NCBI GenBank assembly: GCA_003228875.1
Contig: QIGK01000099.1
Coordinates: 1-47,862, forward strand
Direction of reading: 5' to 3'
Length of the DNA: 47,862 bases
Source of the DNA: Rhodobacterales bacterium
GTDB lineage: Bacteria; Pseudomonadota; Alphaproteobacteria; Rhodobacterales; Rhodobacteraceae
Shown here: positions 32,239-42,126 of the stretch, one piece after another
Numbering within the stretch: position 1 is the first letter of the stretch
Layout: each line of letters opens with the position of its first letter
Translations under genes and position numbers: made by a program
Notes under the pieces: generated by a model
Told to the model about the DNA's origin: nothing
The model's input: only the letters and a program-made list of their open reading frames with translations
The model's database searches: none

Positions 32239-33033
32239 TTGCACACACCTGACAATTCCAAAGACTTCCCATACTGGCTGCTGGTTGCGGCTGGTATTGG
32301 CTTGTATCTAGCTTACCGCGTTTATACGGATGAATTATATACCCAGATAATAACCATTGTTTCAAAGGGCATTTGGGTCACAATATTTGTCACGGTTTTT
32401 GCGTTTTTTGCCGCGTCACTGATCGGGCTTGTTCTGGCGGTCGGGTCTTTGTCCCGCTATCTGGTATTTCGTCAGATTTCCAGATTTTATATCGAAATTG
32501 TGCGTGGCATTCCCATTCTGGTGATGCTGATCTATGTGTCTTTTGTTGGCGCGCCGATGCTGGTTGCTGCCATAAACTGGGCCATTGAACCGCTAGGCTT
32601 TGACCCCATGCGCACCCGTGATCTGTCGCTGTTCTGGCGGGCGGTGATTGCCCTGACCATTGGCTATTCGGCGTTTATCGCTGAGGTGTTTCGCGCTGGG
32701 ATCCAGTCGGTTGACGTCGGCCAGATTGAGGCTGCCAAAGCCTTGGGCCTAAACGGTTGGCAGCGCTTCAAAAAAATCATTTTTCCGCAGGCGATCCGCA
32801 CCATCCTACCGCCGCTTGGCAATGATTTTATTGCGCTGATCAAAGACAGCTCTCTGGTGTCGGTGCTGGGGGTCGCGGACATTGCCCAGCTTGGTAAAAT
32901 CTATGCGGCCGGGTCTTATAAATATTTGGAAACCTATAATATTGTGGCTTATATTTACCTGATAATGACCTTGGGCCTGTCCTTATTGTTGCGCCGATTA
33001 GAAACCAAAATGCGGGCGGCGCCCAGAGGATAA
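32239..33033 (+). CDS. amino-acid ABC transporter permease
   Basis: 264 residues, a HisM/GlnP-type inner-membrane permease with about six helices. Signature parts are ISRFYIEIVRGIPILVMLIY and the EAA loop EAAKALGLNGWQRFKKIIFP with QAIRTILPPLGNDFIALIKD. The only plausible start is a TTG at 32239, directly after the hairpin repeat; no ATG is in frame near it and no good binding site is visible. The insertion of the repeat may have altered the original 5' end. The ATPase gene expected next is absent: the following gene encodes a peptidase. Confidence 0.9.
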   Translation: MHTPDNSKDFPYWLLVAAGIGLYLAYRVYTDELYTQIITIVSKGIWVTIFVTVFAFFAASLIGLVLAVGSLSRYLVFRQISRFYIEIVRGIPILVMLIYVSFVGAPMLVAAINWAIEPLGFDPMRTRDLSLFWRAVIALTIGYSAFIAEVFRAGIQSVDVGQIEAAKALGLNGWQRFKKIIFPQAIRTILPPLGNDFIALIKDSSLVSVLGVADIAQLGKIYAAGSYKYLETYNIVAYIYLIMTLGLSLLLRRLETKMRAAPRG

Positions 33034-33093
33034 TTCGCTGGTGGCTTGGCTGTGATATGCTTAGGCTGCGGGGAAATTTGAAAGGCTCCGCAC

Positions 33094-35106
33094 ATGAATA
33101 TCTTACTGTCCGACTGGAATACCCCGTTTGAAATGCCGCCGTTTGAGCAGATTAATGTGGCCGATTTTGCCCCTGCATTTGATGCAGCGCTGGCTGAGGC
33201 CCGCGCCAATAATGCTAAAATCACCACAGATGTATTTCCGGCAACATTTGAAAATACTATTGAGGCACTGGAGCGTGCCGATAAGCTGTTGGACCGCGTC
33301 GCGGGAGTGTTCTTTAATATTGCAGGCGCGGATAGCACCCCAGAATTAGAAGCCTTGCAACGGGATTTATCGCCAAAACTGGCTGCGTATTCGTCTGAAT
33401 TGTTGATGAACGCAGACCTGTGGGCGCGGGTGGACGCGATCAGTGATCGTGGCTTAACCGATGAACAGAAACGGGTTCTGACCCTTTATCGCAAAATGTT
33501 TGTTCGCGCTGGCGCCAAGCTGAAAGACAATGCCAAAACCCGTTTGGCGGAAATTATGAGCGCGCTGGCCAGCCATGGCACGGAATTTACCCAAAACCTG
33601 CTGGCAGATGAACGGGCTTGGTTTATGGCGTTGGATGAAAACGGGCTGCAAGGCCTGCCCGACGATCTGGTGGCCTCTGCCAAGGCAGCAGCACAAGACC
33701 GCGATATGAGAGGCCATATCATCACTACTTCACGGTCCCTGATTGTGCCGTTTTTACAGTTTTCCCCGCGTCGAGAATTGCGGGAAATTGCCTATGAGGC
33801 TTGGGTAAAGCGCGGTGCAAACGGTGGTAAAACTGATAACCGCGACATTGCTACCAAAATGCTGGCATTGCGATATGAGCGGGCAAATCTGCTGGGATAT
33901 ACTGATTTTGCCAGTTTTAAGCTAGACGGAGAAATGGCCAAAAAGCCCGATAACGTGCGGGATTTGCTAAACAAAGTTTGGGCACCAGCCAAGATAGCAG
34001 CTGATAAAGAGGCTGAAGACCTAACAGTGCTTTTGCATCAAGACGGCATAAACGATGCCCTTGCTGCATGGGATTGGCGTTATTACGCCACCATTTTACA
34101 AAAACGCGAACATGATCTGGATGACGCAGAGGTCAAGCCATATTTGGAATTGGACCGGATGATTGACGCCGCTTTTGATGTGGCTGGGCAATTGTTTGGC
34201 TTGTCTTTTAAACCGCTGGATGTGCCGCTTTACCATGGTGATGCCCGCGCATGGGAAGTCAGCAAAGATGATGCCCATATCGGCGTGTTTATCGGTGACT
34301 ATTTTGCCCGCCCCAGCAAGCGGTCGGGGGCGTGGTGTTCTCGGTTTCGCGGTCAATCGCGCCTTGACGGTGATGTGCGGCCCATCACCGTTAATGTGTG
34401 CAACTTTTCCAAACCACCAAAAGGCAAGCCCGCCTTGCTGGGTTTTGACGACATGCGCACCTTGTTCCATGAATTTGGTCACGCGCTGCATTCATTGATG
34501 TCTGATGTGACCTATGGCTTTATTGCAGGCACATCGGTGGCGCGTGACTTTGTTGAACTGCCCAGCCAGCTTTTTGAACATTGGGGCGCGCATCCGCAAG
34601 TGCTCCAAAAACATGCGATTCATGTAGAAACCGGTGAGGCCATCCCGCAAGACTTGCTTAACCGCCTAAAAGCCGCAGAAAATTTTGGTTCGGGTTTTGA
34701 CACGGTTGAATTTATTAGCTCTGCCATGGTTGATCTTGATTTTCATTCCGGCCCCGCACCCAAAGATGCCATGCAAGCCCAGAAAGAATCCTTGGCGCGG
34801 CTTGAAATGCCCGATGCCATCCGAATGCGCCACGCCACGCCAAATTTTGCGCATGTGTTTGCCGGTGACGGATATTCTGCCGGCTATTATTCCTATATGT
34901 GGTCCGAAGTCATGGATGCTGATGCATTTGTAGCCTTTGAGGAAACCGGCGATATTTTTGACCGTGAGACAGCGGATCGGCTGGCCAGATTTATTTACTC
35001 TGCTGGCGGCTCCAAAGACCCCGAAGAACTGTATAAAGCCTTTCGCGGCGCATTGCCTGCGGCGGATGCTTTGCTAAAAGGTCGGGGCTTGGACCAAGGC
35101 AATTGA
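33094..35106 (+). CDS. M3 family metallopeptidase (peptidyl-dipeptidase Dcp/oligopeptidase A-like)
   Basis: 670 residues, a cytoplasmic zinc peptidase of family M3 that degrades short peptides. The zinc motif is HEFGH in MRTLFHEFGHALHSLMSDVT, with the third ligand expected in the following helix. SRFRGQSRLDGDVRPITVNV and GDGYSAGYYSYMWSEVMDAD are typical of M3A enzymes of the Dcp/OpdA type. The N-terminus (NILLSDWNTPFEMPPFEQI) matches Dcp-like proteins, and no signal peptide is present. It stands alone, with a 60-base gap after the permease gene and 80 bases before the sensor kinase gene. Confidence 0.94.
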   Translation: MNILLSDWNTPFEMPPFEQINVADFAPAFDAALAEARANNAKITTDVFPATFENTIEALERADKLLDRVAGVFFNIAGADSTPELEALQRDLSPKLAAYSSELLMNADLWARVDAISDRGLTDEQKRVLTLYRKMFVRAGAKLKDNAKTRLAEIMSALASHGTEFTQNLLADERAWFMALDENGLQGLPDDLVASAKAAAQDRDMRGHIITTSRSLIVPFLQFSPRRELREIAYEAWVKRGANGGKTDNRDIATKMLALRYERANLLGYTDFASFKLDGEMAKKPDNVRDLLNKVWAPAKIAADKEAEDLTVLLHQDGINDALAAWDWRYYATILQKREHDLDDAEVKPYLELDRMIDAAFDVAGQLFGLSFKPLDVPLYHGDARAWEVSKDDAHIGVFIGDYFARPSKRSGAWCSRFRGQSRLDGDVRPITVNVCNFSKPPKGKPALLGFDDMRTLFHEFGHALHSLMSDVTYGFIAGTSVARDFVELPSQLFEHWGAHPQVLQKHAIHVETGEAIPQDLLNRLKAAENFGSGFDTVEFISSAMVDLDFHSGPAPKDAMQAQKESLARLEMPDAIRMRHATPNFAHVFAGDGYSAGYYSYMWSEVMDADAFVAFEETGDIFDRETADRLARFIYSAGGSKDPEELYKAFRGALPAADALLKGRGLDQGN

Positions 35107-35186
35107 CACTTTGCAGAATTTGTTAATGCCTGACTGATATTGGTTTTTCAGATATCCAAGACGGATTCGAACCAAAAGGTTTTATA

Positions 35187-37430
35187 GTGGCTAAATTTTC
35201 AGCAGCGCTTGAAAAATTTGATAAGAGTACCTCTGCCGAAGGGCTATTTTGGCGATATTGCAGATCTCGGCTGGGGTTTTTCTGGCCGCGTATTATTGTG
35301 CTTGCAATATCCGGTCTGTCCGCCGGATTTTTGTTATCACCGGTTTTTGGGTTCTGGCTGTTTGCTCTGACTGCCGTTGGTGAAATTCTGGACACCCTGG
35401 TTTTACGTCATATCATGACAAAACGGCTTCAAGTCCACCGGTTTCTAGCTTCGCGTAAAATCGCGGTTCTGACCGCAACAGTTCAAACCAGCACTATCGC
35501 CTTTGCAATTATCCTTATCTGGCTTATTGGCGGGCCGCCTGCGCATTTCTTTGCATTGGTGATGTTAACCAGTACCGCCATTGATGCGGGCATGGCGGTG
35601 TTTTATTCGCCCGTGATAACCCGAATTAAACAAGGCATTTTTGCCGCAGCAATGTTTATACTTTTTGCTGTCGATTTCAGCTTTGGCCTGACCAATACAG
35701 CCTTTCTGGCGGTCGATTTTGGCGCGGCGCTGGTATTGGCGTATGTGATTTCGCGGTTACTGTCTTTTTTGTATCGCTACCAATCAAATAACCGCACCAA
35801 TATGCGAAAAAGCCTTGTTGCGGAACGCGATAGCAAAATTATCAACGCCGAATTGGAAGAACAACAGCGCGCGGAAAACAAGCTGGCGATGGTTGCCGAA
35901 AATATTAATGACGGGATTATTATTACAACCCCTGATGCAAAAATCACTTGGGTAAATGCCAAATTTACCAGCATTACTGGGTATGAATTTGATGAAGCCA
36001 TCGGCCGACCAATTCGTGATTTACTGAATGGTCCCTGGACCTCAAAACAAGCCTTAGAAAAAATCGGGGCGATTGAACATGATCAACGCCATGTACGGGT
36101 TGAAATTGAAAACCGCACTAAATCCGGCGAGCGGATATGGATGGAATCCAGCATTACGCCTATTTTTGACAACACTGGAAAGTATATCCAGAATTTCAGT
36201 GTGACACGGGACATTTCCAAAGCCAAGAAAAATGAGCTGGATTTGGCAGATGCCAAAACCGAGGCTGAAAACGCGTTGCGGGTCAAATCAGAATTTTTGG
36301 CCGCCATGAGCCATGAAATACGAACGCCGATGAACGGTATTGTCGGCATGGCTGATCTTTTGACCAAAACGTCGCTAAGCAGCCAACAATCCCAATATGC
36401 CAAAATTATCACAGAATCAGGTGAGGCCTTGTTGTCGATCATTGATGATATATTGAATTTTTCGCGCCTCGAAGCGGGAAAAATGCAGCTTAAATCCTCA
36501 ATGTTTGCACCGGAATTGCTGGTCCGATCTCTGGTTGATCTGCTGACGCTGGGTGCTGAACAAAAAGGCCTTAGCCTGATATTTGAACCTGCAACCTTGC
36601 CACAGCCAAACCTGATCGGTGATATGGGGCGCATTCGCCAGATTATTATCAATCTGGTTGGTAACGCCATAAAATTCACTGAAACCGGACAGGTTACCGT
36701 GGCAACCAAACACACCATCGTCAATGATCTCTGTCATTTTTCGGTGACGGTCAAGGATACGGGCATCGGCATTTCTAAGACCCAGTTAGGCCAGATTTTT
36801 GACGCATTTACTCAGATCGACGCCAAATCGACCCGCAAAGTAGACGGCACCGGATTAGGCTTAAGCATCAGCAAAGCATTGGCAAACCAAATGGAGGGCG
36901 ATATTTCTGTCAGCTCCAAAGTTGGCGCAGGTTCGGTTTTTATATTTCATGCAACGTTGCCTTTGGCAGATTTGGTCCAAACAACCCTGCCTGTCAAACC
37001 CGCCCCGATTGCCAATCTGCGCAAGGGTCTGAAAATTCTGGTGGCCGAAGACAACAAAACCAACCAGTTTATTTTGCAAAAAATGTTGGAAGGTCAAAAT
37101 GTTCATACTCGGTTTGCGGATAACGGCAAAAAAGCCTTTGAAATGTTTTTTGAAGAGCTGCCCGATGTGGTGATAATGGATATTTCCATGCCGGTGATGG
37201 ATGGGCTGGAAGCCACCCGAAAAATTCGGGAGTCTGAGCAAAAAAACCAACGCATCCCGATACCGATTATTGCCCTGACCGCCAATGCCTTTGAATCCGA
37301 CAGGCTGGATTGTATCGCGGCCGGTATGGACGGCTTTTTGACCAAACCGATATTGCAACATAAACTGGTTGATGAAATCTCGGCTAGGCTTGCCGCCCAC
37401 AGCGCTATTCCCGAAGATCTTTGTGAATGA
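35187..37430 (+). CDS. PAS-domain hybrid sensor histidine kinase/response regulator
   Basis: 747 residues. The N-terminal sensor region (about 28-200) has five or six membrane helices. A PAS domain follows (about 230-350, with GIIITTPDAKITWVNAKFTS and ITGYEFDEAIG), then a kinase core with the phospho-His in FLAAMSHEIRTPMNGIVGMA. The ATP domain has NLVGNAIKFTE, DTGIGIS and GTGLGLSIS. A C-terminal receiver (about 618-735) has the phospho-Asp in VVIMDISMPVMDGLEAT. The start is a GTG at 35187 after AAAAGG. No partner regulator or Hpt protein is adjacent, so the output is unknown. It overlaps the convergent efflux pump gene by 26 bp. Confidence 0.93.
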   Translation: MAKFSAALEKFDKSTSAEGLFWRYCRSRLGFFWPRIIVLAISGLSAGFLLSPVFGFWLFALTAVGEILDTLVLRHIMTKRLQVHRFLASRKIAVLTATVQTSTIAFAIILIWLIGGPPAHFFALVMLTSTAIDAGMAVFYSPVITRIKQGIFAAAMFILFAVDFSFGLTNTAFLAVDFGAALVLAYVISRLLSFLYRYQSNNRTNMRKSLVAERDSKIINAELEEQQRAENKLAMVAENINDGIIITTPDAKITWVNAKFTSITGYEFDEAIGRPIRDLLNGPWTSKQALEKIGAIEHDQRHVRVEIENRTKSGERIWMESSITPIFDNTGKYIQNFSVTRDISKAKKNELDLADAKTEAENALRVKSEFLAAMSHEIRTPMNGIVGMADLLTKTSLSSQQSQYAKIITESGEALLSIIDDILNFSRLEAGKMQLKSSMFAPELLVRSLVDLLTLGAEQKGLSLIFEPATLPQPNLIGDMGRIRQIIINLVGNAIKFTETGQVTVATKHTIVNDLCHFSVTVKDTGIGISKTQLGQIFDAFTQIDAKSTRKVDGTGLGLSISKALANQMEGDISVSSKVGAGSVFIFHATLPLADLVQTTLPVKPAPIANLRKGLKILVAEDNKTNQFILQKMLEGQNVHTRFADNGKKAFEMFFEELPDVVIMDISMPVMDGLEATRKIRESEQKNQRIPIPIIALTANAFESDRLDCIAAGMDGFLTKPILQHKLVDEISARLAAHSAIPEDLCE

Positions 37431-38304
37431 TAACTTCAACATAAGGGATGTTTCGGGTGATCTCGGCTTTCAGGGTTTTGCCAATCATATGGGCTGATTC
37501 CAGCGTTTGATTGCCGTCCAGCTCAATATGGACCTGCACAAAAACCTTGGCACCCGACATGCGGGTCTTAAGGTCATGATAGCCATAAACGTTAGACTGG
37601 CTGTCCAGTATTTTGATGATTTTGGCGACCGTTTCGGGGTTGGCTTCGCGGTCCATCAAGGCATCAAAGGCCAACCGACCAATGCGATACGCCCCTGCAA
37701 ACAGGATCATTGCAGCAGCCAGTGCCACAATTGAATCAATCTGCGGCACCGCAAAATAGGCTGAAGCGGCAAGCGCCATAATGGCGCCGATATTCGGGAT
37801 CAAATCCGAAATGTAATGCAGGCTGTCGGCATGCACGACCTTAGATCCGGTTTGTTTATAAACGCGGCGTTGCCACAAAACCAATGCCAAAGTCAGCGCA
37901 ACCGAAAACCCCATCACCATGATGCCTCGGGTTTCTGAGGTCAAAAGATGTGGTTCCGGCTGCAATAACCGGCTAATCGCCCCCCAAGTAATGGCCCCCG
38001 CAGACACGGTTAACAACGCCGCCTGCCCTAGGGCCGCAATATCTTCAGCTGAATTATGGCCAAAACTATGATCTGCATCCGCCGGACGCGCCGAATATAT
38101 AATCGCCAAAAGACCGGAAATCGAGATGATCAGATCAAGTGCTGAATCTGTCAGGCTGGCAGCAACCGACAAAGAACCAGTTTCGGCAAATGCCCATAGT
38201 TTTAGCAAAACCAGCAGCACCGCCACAGTGACAGATGCCGATCCGGCTGAAAGGTTTAATTGATGCCCGGGAGCAGTGCTTTTTGGTTTCATCTGACTGG
38301 CCAA
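37405..38304 (-). CDS. cation diffusion facilitator (FieF-type metal efflux)
   Basis: 299 residues, a CDF-family proton-coupled exporter of divalent metals such as Fe2+ or Zn2+. Six membrane helices are predicted. The transport-site Asp residues are in helix 2 (SLTDSALDLIIS) and the His/Asp in helix 5 (HADSLHYISDLIPNIGA), the DD-HD arrangement of FieF. HSFGHNSAEDIAALGQA matches FieF. The cytoplasmic domain (about 205-295) includes YHDLKTRMSGAKVFVQVHIE. Metal specificity is inferred. It is monocistronic and convergent with the sensor kinase gene. Confidence 0.93.
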   Translation of the reverse strand: MASQMKPKSTAPGHQLNLSAGSASVTVAVLLVLLKLWAFAETGSLSVAASLTDSALDLIISISGLLAIIYSARPADADHSFGHNSAEDIAALGQAALLTVSAGAITWGAISRLLQPEPHLLTSETRGIMVMGFSVALTLALVLWQRRVYKQTGSKVVHADSLHYISDLIPNIGAIMALAASAYFAVPQIDSIVALAAAMILFAGAYRIGRLAFDALMDREANPETVAKIIKILDSQSNVYGYHDLKTRMSGAKVFVQVHIELDGNQTLESAHMIGKTLKAEITRNIPYVEVIIHKDLRE

Positions 38305-38722
38305 ATCTTTTGGTAATTTAGGGCGTGTTTTAGGAAACTTTGTAAGATTTTCCGTTGGCTTGGTTTTTTTGTCAACAATTTGCTTCAGAAATCTATCTTA
38401 AACCGCTGTATCCCGCTGTTTTTGGGTATAAATTTCAGAAACCGAAATTATTTTCATCAGGCATTTATACATAATTTCCATTGTTTTGTGCAACAAAACG
38501 ACCAGTCGCCAGCAGAAAAGCCAAAAAACTGTTATTTTAGGGATGGTTACCCAAGTAACGGGATTGTGTTTGAAACAGAATTGATAAAGGATGGTGGCGT
38601 ATCTCGTTCTTATCCAGAGGAGTCTGGATAAATTAACCCGTGTGATTGTGATTGTGATTGTTGGCTTTGTCTTTGACACAAAAAAGCCGGTGATTTATGT
38701 TTTTGATTGACGGAGAAATGTT
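38305..38722. other. gene-free region between the efflux pump and mucR
   Basis: 418 AT-rich bases that must hold two divergent promoters. Near the mucR side there is GATTGT in three tandem copies (about 38644-38662) and T-rich stretches of the kind bound by MucR/Ros proteins, consistent with autoregulation but not proof of it. An 83-codon plus-strand frame at 38380-38631 has no recognisable family and no binding site, and I do not call it a gene. Confidence 0.4.
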
Positions 38723-39139
38723 ATGGATACAAAACCTGAAACGGGTGGTCCTTGTAGCTTGTTAAGAATGGCATCGGACATTGTTGCAGCCCATATCGGC
38801 AACAGATCGACCGAGCCCCAAGATATTACATCCTTGATCTCAACCGTGCATTCCAAGCTGATGGATCTGAACCGTGTGGGATTGGCAAGCAAAACCACAG
38901 CCCCGCCCGCGGTTCCGATTTCAGAATCCATCCATGCGGATTACCTTATCTGTCTGGAGGACGGGCGAAAGATGAAAATGCTCAAGCGGCATTTGAACAC
39001 GGTTTTTGGTCTGTCACCGGATCAATATCGCAGCAAATGGGGCTTGCCACTCGATTATCCGATGGTGGCGCCAAATTATACGATAAAGCGTCAGGAATTG
39101 GCCAAAAAGATCGGTTTGGGAAAACGGCGGACAGCCTGA
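38723..39139 (+). CDS. mucR: MucR/Ros family transcriptional regulator
   Basis: 138 residues, a Ros/MucR zinc-finger repressor that binds AT-rich DNA and controls exopolysaccharide, motility and surface genes in alphaproteobacteria. The zinc-finger region is IHADYLICLEDGRKMKMLKR followed by HLNTVFGLSPDQYRSKWGL. The second Cys of the C2H2 finger is replaced by Asp, as in many MucR proteins. PNYTIKRQELAKKIGLGKRR closes the protein. GGAGAAATGTT precedes the ATG. A long AT-rich upstream region suggests autoregulation. It lies directly before miaB in the same orientation. Confidence 0.93.
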   Translation: MDTKPETGGPCSLLRMASDIVAAHIGNRSTEPQDITSLISTVHSKLMDLNRVGLASKTTAPPAVPISESIHADYLICLEDGRKMKMLKRHLNTVFGLSPDQYRSKWGLPLDYPMVAPNYTIKRQELAKKIGLGKRRTA

Positions 39140-39207
39140 TTTGATTGCTCTTGGCGGATTGGTCTTGTATTGGAACGCCAAGCAATCTGAAAATCGGGAA
39201 TCGGCGC

Positions 39208-40518
39208 ATGAAAGCCCATAAAAAACTGTATATCAAAACCTATGGCTGCCAGATGAATGTCTATGACAGTGAACGCATGGGCGACGCCATCACATCCACC
39301 GGTTATGATCTGGTTGATAAGCCCGATGATGCCGATATGATCTTGCTGAATACTTGTCATATCCGTGAAAAAGCCGCTGAGAAAATCTATTCCGAACTGG
39401 GCCGGTATCGTAAGTTTAAAGACGCCAAGCCTGACCTAAAAATCGGCGTGGCCGGCTGTGTAGCGCAGGCTGAGGGTGAGGAAATCATCCATCGCCAACC
39501 GATGGTTGACCTTGTGGTTGGCCCGCAAGCCTATCACCGATTGCCCGAAATGCTGGCCAAGGTTGATAAAGGCCAACGTGCCATTGATACGGATTTCCCG
39601 CTTGAGGATAAGTTTGACCACCTGCCGCGTGGCCCCAAAGCACGGCGTGCGCCCTCAGCGTTTTTAACCGTGCAGGAAGGTTGCGATAAATTCTGCGCCT
39701 TTTGCGTGGTGCCTTATACGCGCGGGTCTGAGGTCTCGCGGCCTGCTGAAAAACTGCTTATCGAGGCCCGTGATTTGGTCGAACGCGGCGTTGCTGAAAT
39801 TAACCTTTTGGGCCAGAACGTGAATGCATATCTCGCGGATGATTGGACTTTGGCAAAGCTGATCCGCGAAATGGCCAAGATCGACGGGTTGGAGCGTATC
39901 CGGTTTACCACCTCGCATCCTGCCGATATGGATGATGATCTGATCAAAGCCCACGGCGATGTGGAAAAGCTGATGCCATATTTGCACCTGCCTGTGCAGT
40001 CGGGCAGCGATAAAATTCTAAAACGCATGAATCGCAAACATACTGCTGCGGATTACTTGAAAATCCTTGATAAAATCCGTGCGGTGCGGCCTGATATTGC
40101 CCTGTCAGGTGATTTTATCGTGGGTTTTCCTGAGGAAACCGAAGACGATTTTCAAGCCACCTTAGCGCTGTGCGAACAGGTGCGTTATGCCATGGCCTAT
40201 TCGTTCAAATATTCACCCCGCCCCGGCACGCCTGCGGCCAATCGCGCGACGGTGGCAGATGATCTGGCCTCTGAACGCTTACAACGTTTGCAAAAACTTC
40301 TGACCACCCACCAGATGGATTTTCAGCAAAGCATGGTGGGAAAAACCCTGCCGGTCCTGCTGGAAAAGCCAGCCCGTGATCCGGGGCAATTGGTGGGCAA
40401 ATCGCCCTATTTGCAGGCTGTGCATTGTCAAGCAGACAAGTCTTTGATTGGCAAAATCGTGCAAATCAAGGTCACACGATCCGAACGTAATTCACTTGTT
40501 GGCGATTTAATCACCTAA
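39208..40518 (+). CDS. miaB: tRNA-2-methylthio-N6-dimethylallyladenosine synthase MiaB
   Basis: 436 residues, the radical-SAM methylthiotransferase that modifies A37 of tRNAs. The N-terminal cluster cysteines are in IKTYGCQMNVYDS, LLNTCHIREKA and KIGVAGCVAQAEG. The radical-SAM motif is CDKFCAFCVVPYTRG. ETEDDFQATLALCEQV and the C-terminal TRAM domain complete it. The ATG at 39208 (MKAHKKLYIKTYGCQ) is used; the frame is open to 39145 but not family-like there. It is the first gene of the miaB-phoH-ybeY-corC-lnt block, which is conserved in order from E. coli to alphaproteobacteria. Confidence 0.96.
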   Translation: MKAHKKLYIKTYGCQMNVYDSERMGDAITSTGYDLVDKPDDADMILLNTCHIREKAAEKIYSELGRYRKFKDAKPDLKIGVAGCVAQAEGEEIIHRQPMVDLVVGPQAYHRLPEMLAKVDKGQRAIDTDFPLEDKFDHLPRGPKARRAPSAFLTVQEGCDKFCAFCVVPYTRGSEVSRPAEKLLIEARDLVERGVAEINLLGQNVNAYLADDWTLAKLIREMAKIDGLERIRFTTSHPADMDDDLIKAHGDVEKLMPYLHLPVQSGSDKILKRMNRKHTAADYLKILDKIRAVRPDIALSGDFIVGFPEETEDDFQATLALCEQVRYAMAYSFKYSPRPGTPAANRATVADDLASERLQRLQKLLTTHQMDFQQSMVGKTLPVLLEKPARDPGQLVGKSPYLQAVHCQADKSLIGKIVQIKVTRSERNSLVGDLIT

Positions 40519-40568
40519 ATCCTTGCCCCGCACCCGCACTTGATGCATGATTTCCCCAAAGCAACCGA

Positions 40569-41591
40569 TTGGAAAAACCTGACTTGACGATACACAGCAC
40601 GCTCAAGGATAAAACCGAAACTTCTGCGGAAACGAGTATCACCTTTGGCAATAACCGATTGCTGATTGACCTGTGTGGAGAGCTGGACAGCAACCTCACC
40701 AAAATTGAATCCGCAATTGATGTGCAGATTAATCATCGTGGCAACGTGCTGACGATAGTGGGTGAATTGGACAGCAGAAAACATGCCGAAGCCACCCTTC
40801 GCGCGCTGTATGGGCGGCTTGAGGATGGCCGCGAAATGGAACCGGCAGATGTTGACGCCGCCATTCGTATGCCCGCCGAGATTTTTGAAGAACCGCTGAG
40901 CAGTGATCAAATTGAGATGTTTTCGGGTGATCGTGTCGAAGTGCGCACCCGCAAGAAAGTGGTCGAACCGCGCACCAAAGCCCAGAATAATTATGTGCGA
41001 TCATTGTTTGACCATGAACTGGTTTTTGGGCTGGGGCCAGCTGGCACCGGCAAAACCTATTTGGCGATGGCGGTTGCAGTGTCAAACCTGATCGAGGGCA
41101 AGGTTGATAAAATCATCCTGTCGCGCCCCGCGGTTGAAGCGGGGGAAAGGCTGGGGTTTTTACCGGGTGATCTTAAGGAAAAAGTTGATCCTTATATGCA
41201 GCCGCTTTATGACGCTTTGAACGATTTTTTGCCAGCCAAACAGGTGGAGAAAATGATTGAGGACAAGGTGATCGAAATTGCGCCATTGGCCTTTATGCGC
41301 GGCCGCACTCTGTCACGGGCTTTTGTGATACTGGACGAAGCCCAAAACGCAACAACCATGCAGATGAAAATGTTTTTAACCCGTCTGGGTGAGGGTTCCC
41401 GCATGGCGATTAATGGCGATACCACCCAGATTGACCTGCCGCGCGGTGTGACAAGCGGGCTAGTGCAAGCACTGGAAATTCTTGAAGGTGTTGACGGAAT
41501 TGGCTTTACCAAATTCACCGCTGTGGATGTGATCCGCCATCCCATGGTGGCCAAAATTGTGCGCGCCTATGAGGCTGCGTCAACCCGATGA
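40569..41591 (+). CDS. ybeZ: PhoH family protein (PhoH-like ATPase, YbeZ)
   Basis: 340 residues. A KH-like N-terminal part (about 20-110, including LDSNLTKIESAIDVQINHRG) precedes a P-loop ATPase. Walker A is GLGPAGTGKTYLAMAVAVSN, the DEAQNATTMQMKMFLTRLGE segment holds Walker B, and MAINGDTTQIDLPRGVTSGL follows. The protein works with the RNase YbeY in RNA metabolism in related bacteria; its exact activity is not settled. The start is a TTG at 40569; no ATG is in frame near it. The stop overlaps the ybeY start by 4 bp. Confidence 0.94.
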   Translation: MEKPDLTIHSTLKDKTETSAETSITFGNNRLLIDLCGELDSNLTKIESAIDVQINHRGNVLTIVGELDSRKHAEATLRALYGRLEDGREMEPADVDAAIRMPAEIFEEPLSSDQIEMFSGDRVEVRTRKKVVEPRTKAQNNYVRSLFDHELVFGLGPAGTGKTYLAMAVAVSNLIEGKVDKIILSRPAVEAGERLGFLPGDLKEKVDPYMQPLYDALNDFLPAKQVEKMIEDKVIEIAPLAFMRGRTLSRAFVILDEAQNATTMQMKMFLTRLGEGSRMAINGDTTQIDLPRGVTSGLVQALEILEGVDGIGFTKFTAVDVIRHPMVAKIVRAYEAASTR

Positions 41592-42085
41592 ATCCGCTGA
41601 CCGAAGTGGTTATTGAGGACCAACGCTGGCAAGCCTTGTCGCTGGAAACCCTTGCCGAAATTGCCTGCCATGCGGCGCTGGAAATCAGCGGGGTGAACCC
41701 AAAAGATTTTGAGGTTTCGATCATGGGCTGTGATGACACCCGCATCGCTGACCTAAACGCAGAATTTCGCGGCAAACCAACCCCGACAAATGTGCTTTCA
41801 TGGCCAGCTTTTGATCTTAGCGCTGGCAAAGTTGGCGGTCTCCCCGCCAAACCAAAAGCCTGCCACCCAGCCGAAAGCATCGGCGATATTGCCATTGCTT
41901 TTGACACTTGCCAGCGCGAGGCCGCTGAGAAAAACATCAATGTTAACCACCATGTAACCCATTTAGTGTTGCATGGATGTCTCCATTTACTGGGATATGA
42001 CCACGAAAATGACACTGATGCGACCCTTATGGAGGATTTAGAGGTCAAAGCCCTTGCAAAACTGGGTATTGCAGACCCATATTGA
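41588..42085 (+). CDS. ybeY: endoribonuclease YbeY
   Basis: 165 residues, the metal-dependent endoribonuclease for 16S rRNA 3'-end maturation and ribosome quality control. The three-His zinc site is HLVLHGCLHLLGYDHEND. LNAEFRGKPTPTNVLSWPAF is the conserved N-terminal segment, and GDIAIAFDTCQREAAEKNI is also typical. It overlaps the PhoH-like gene by 4 bp, and the corC-type gene follows after about 40 bases, matching the usual order. Confidence 0.95.
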   Translation: MNPLTEVVIEDQRWQALSLETLAEIACHAALEISGVNPKDFEVSIMGCDDTRIADLNAEFRGKPTPTNVLSWPAFDLSAGKVGGLPAKPKACHPAESIGDIAIAFDTCQREAAEKNINVNHHVTHLVLHGCLHLLGYDHENDTDATLMEDLEVKALAKLGIADPY

Positions 42086-42126
42086 CAATAACGCGGGCAA
42101 ACCCGCATCAACACGGAAAAGGAGCC

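Noticed and set aside
38380-38631. 83-codon plus-strand frame
   Set aside because: AT-rich composition, no binding site, no family; more likely part of the mucR upstream region.
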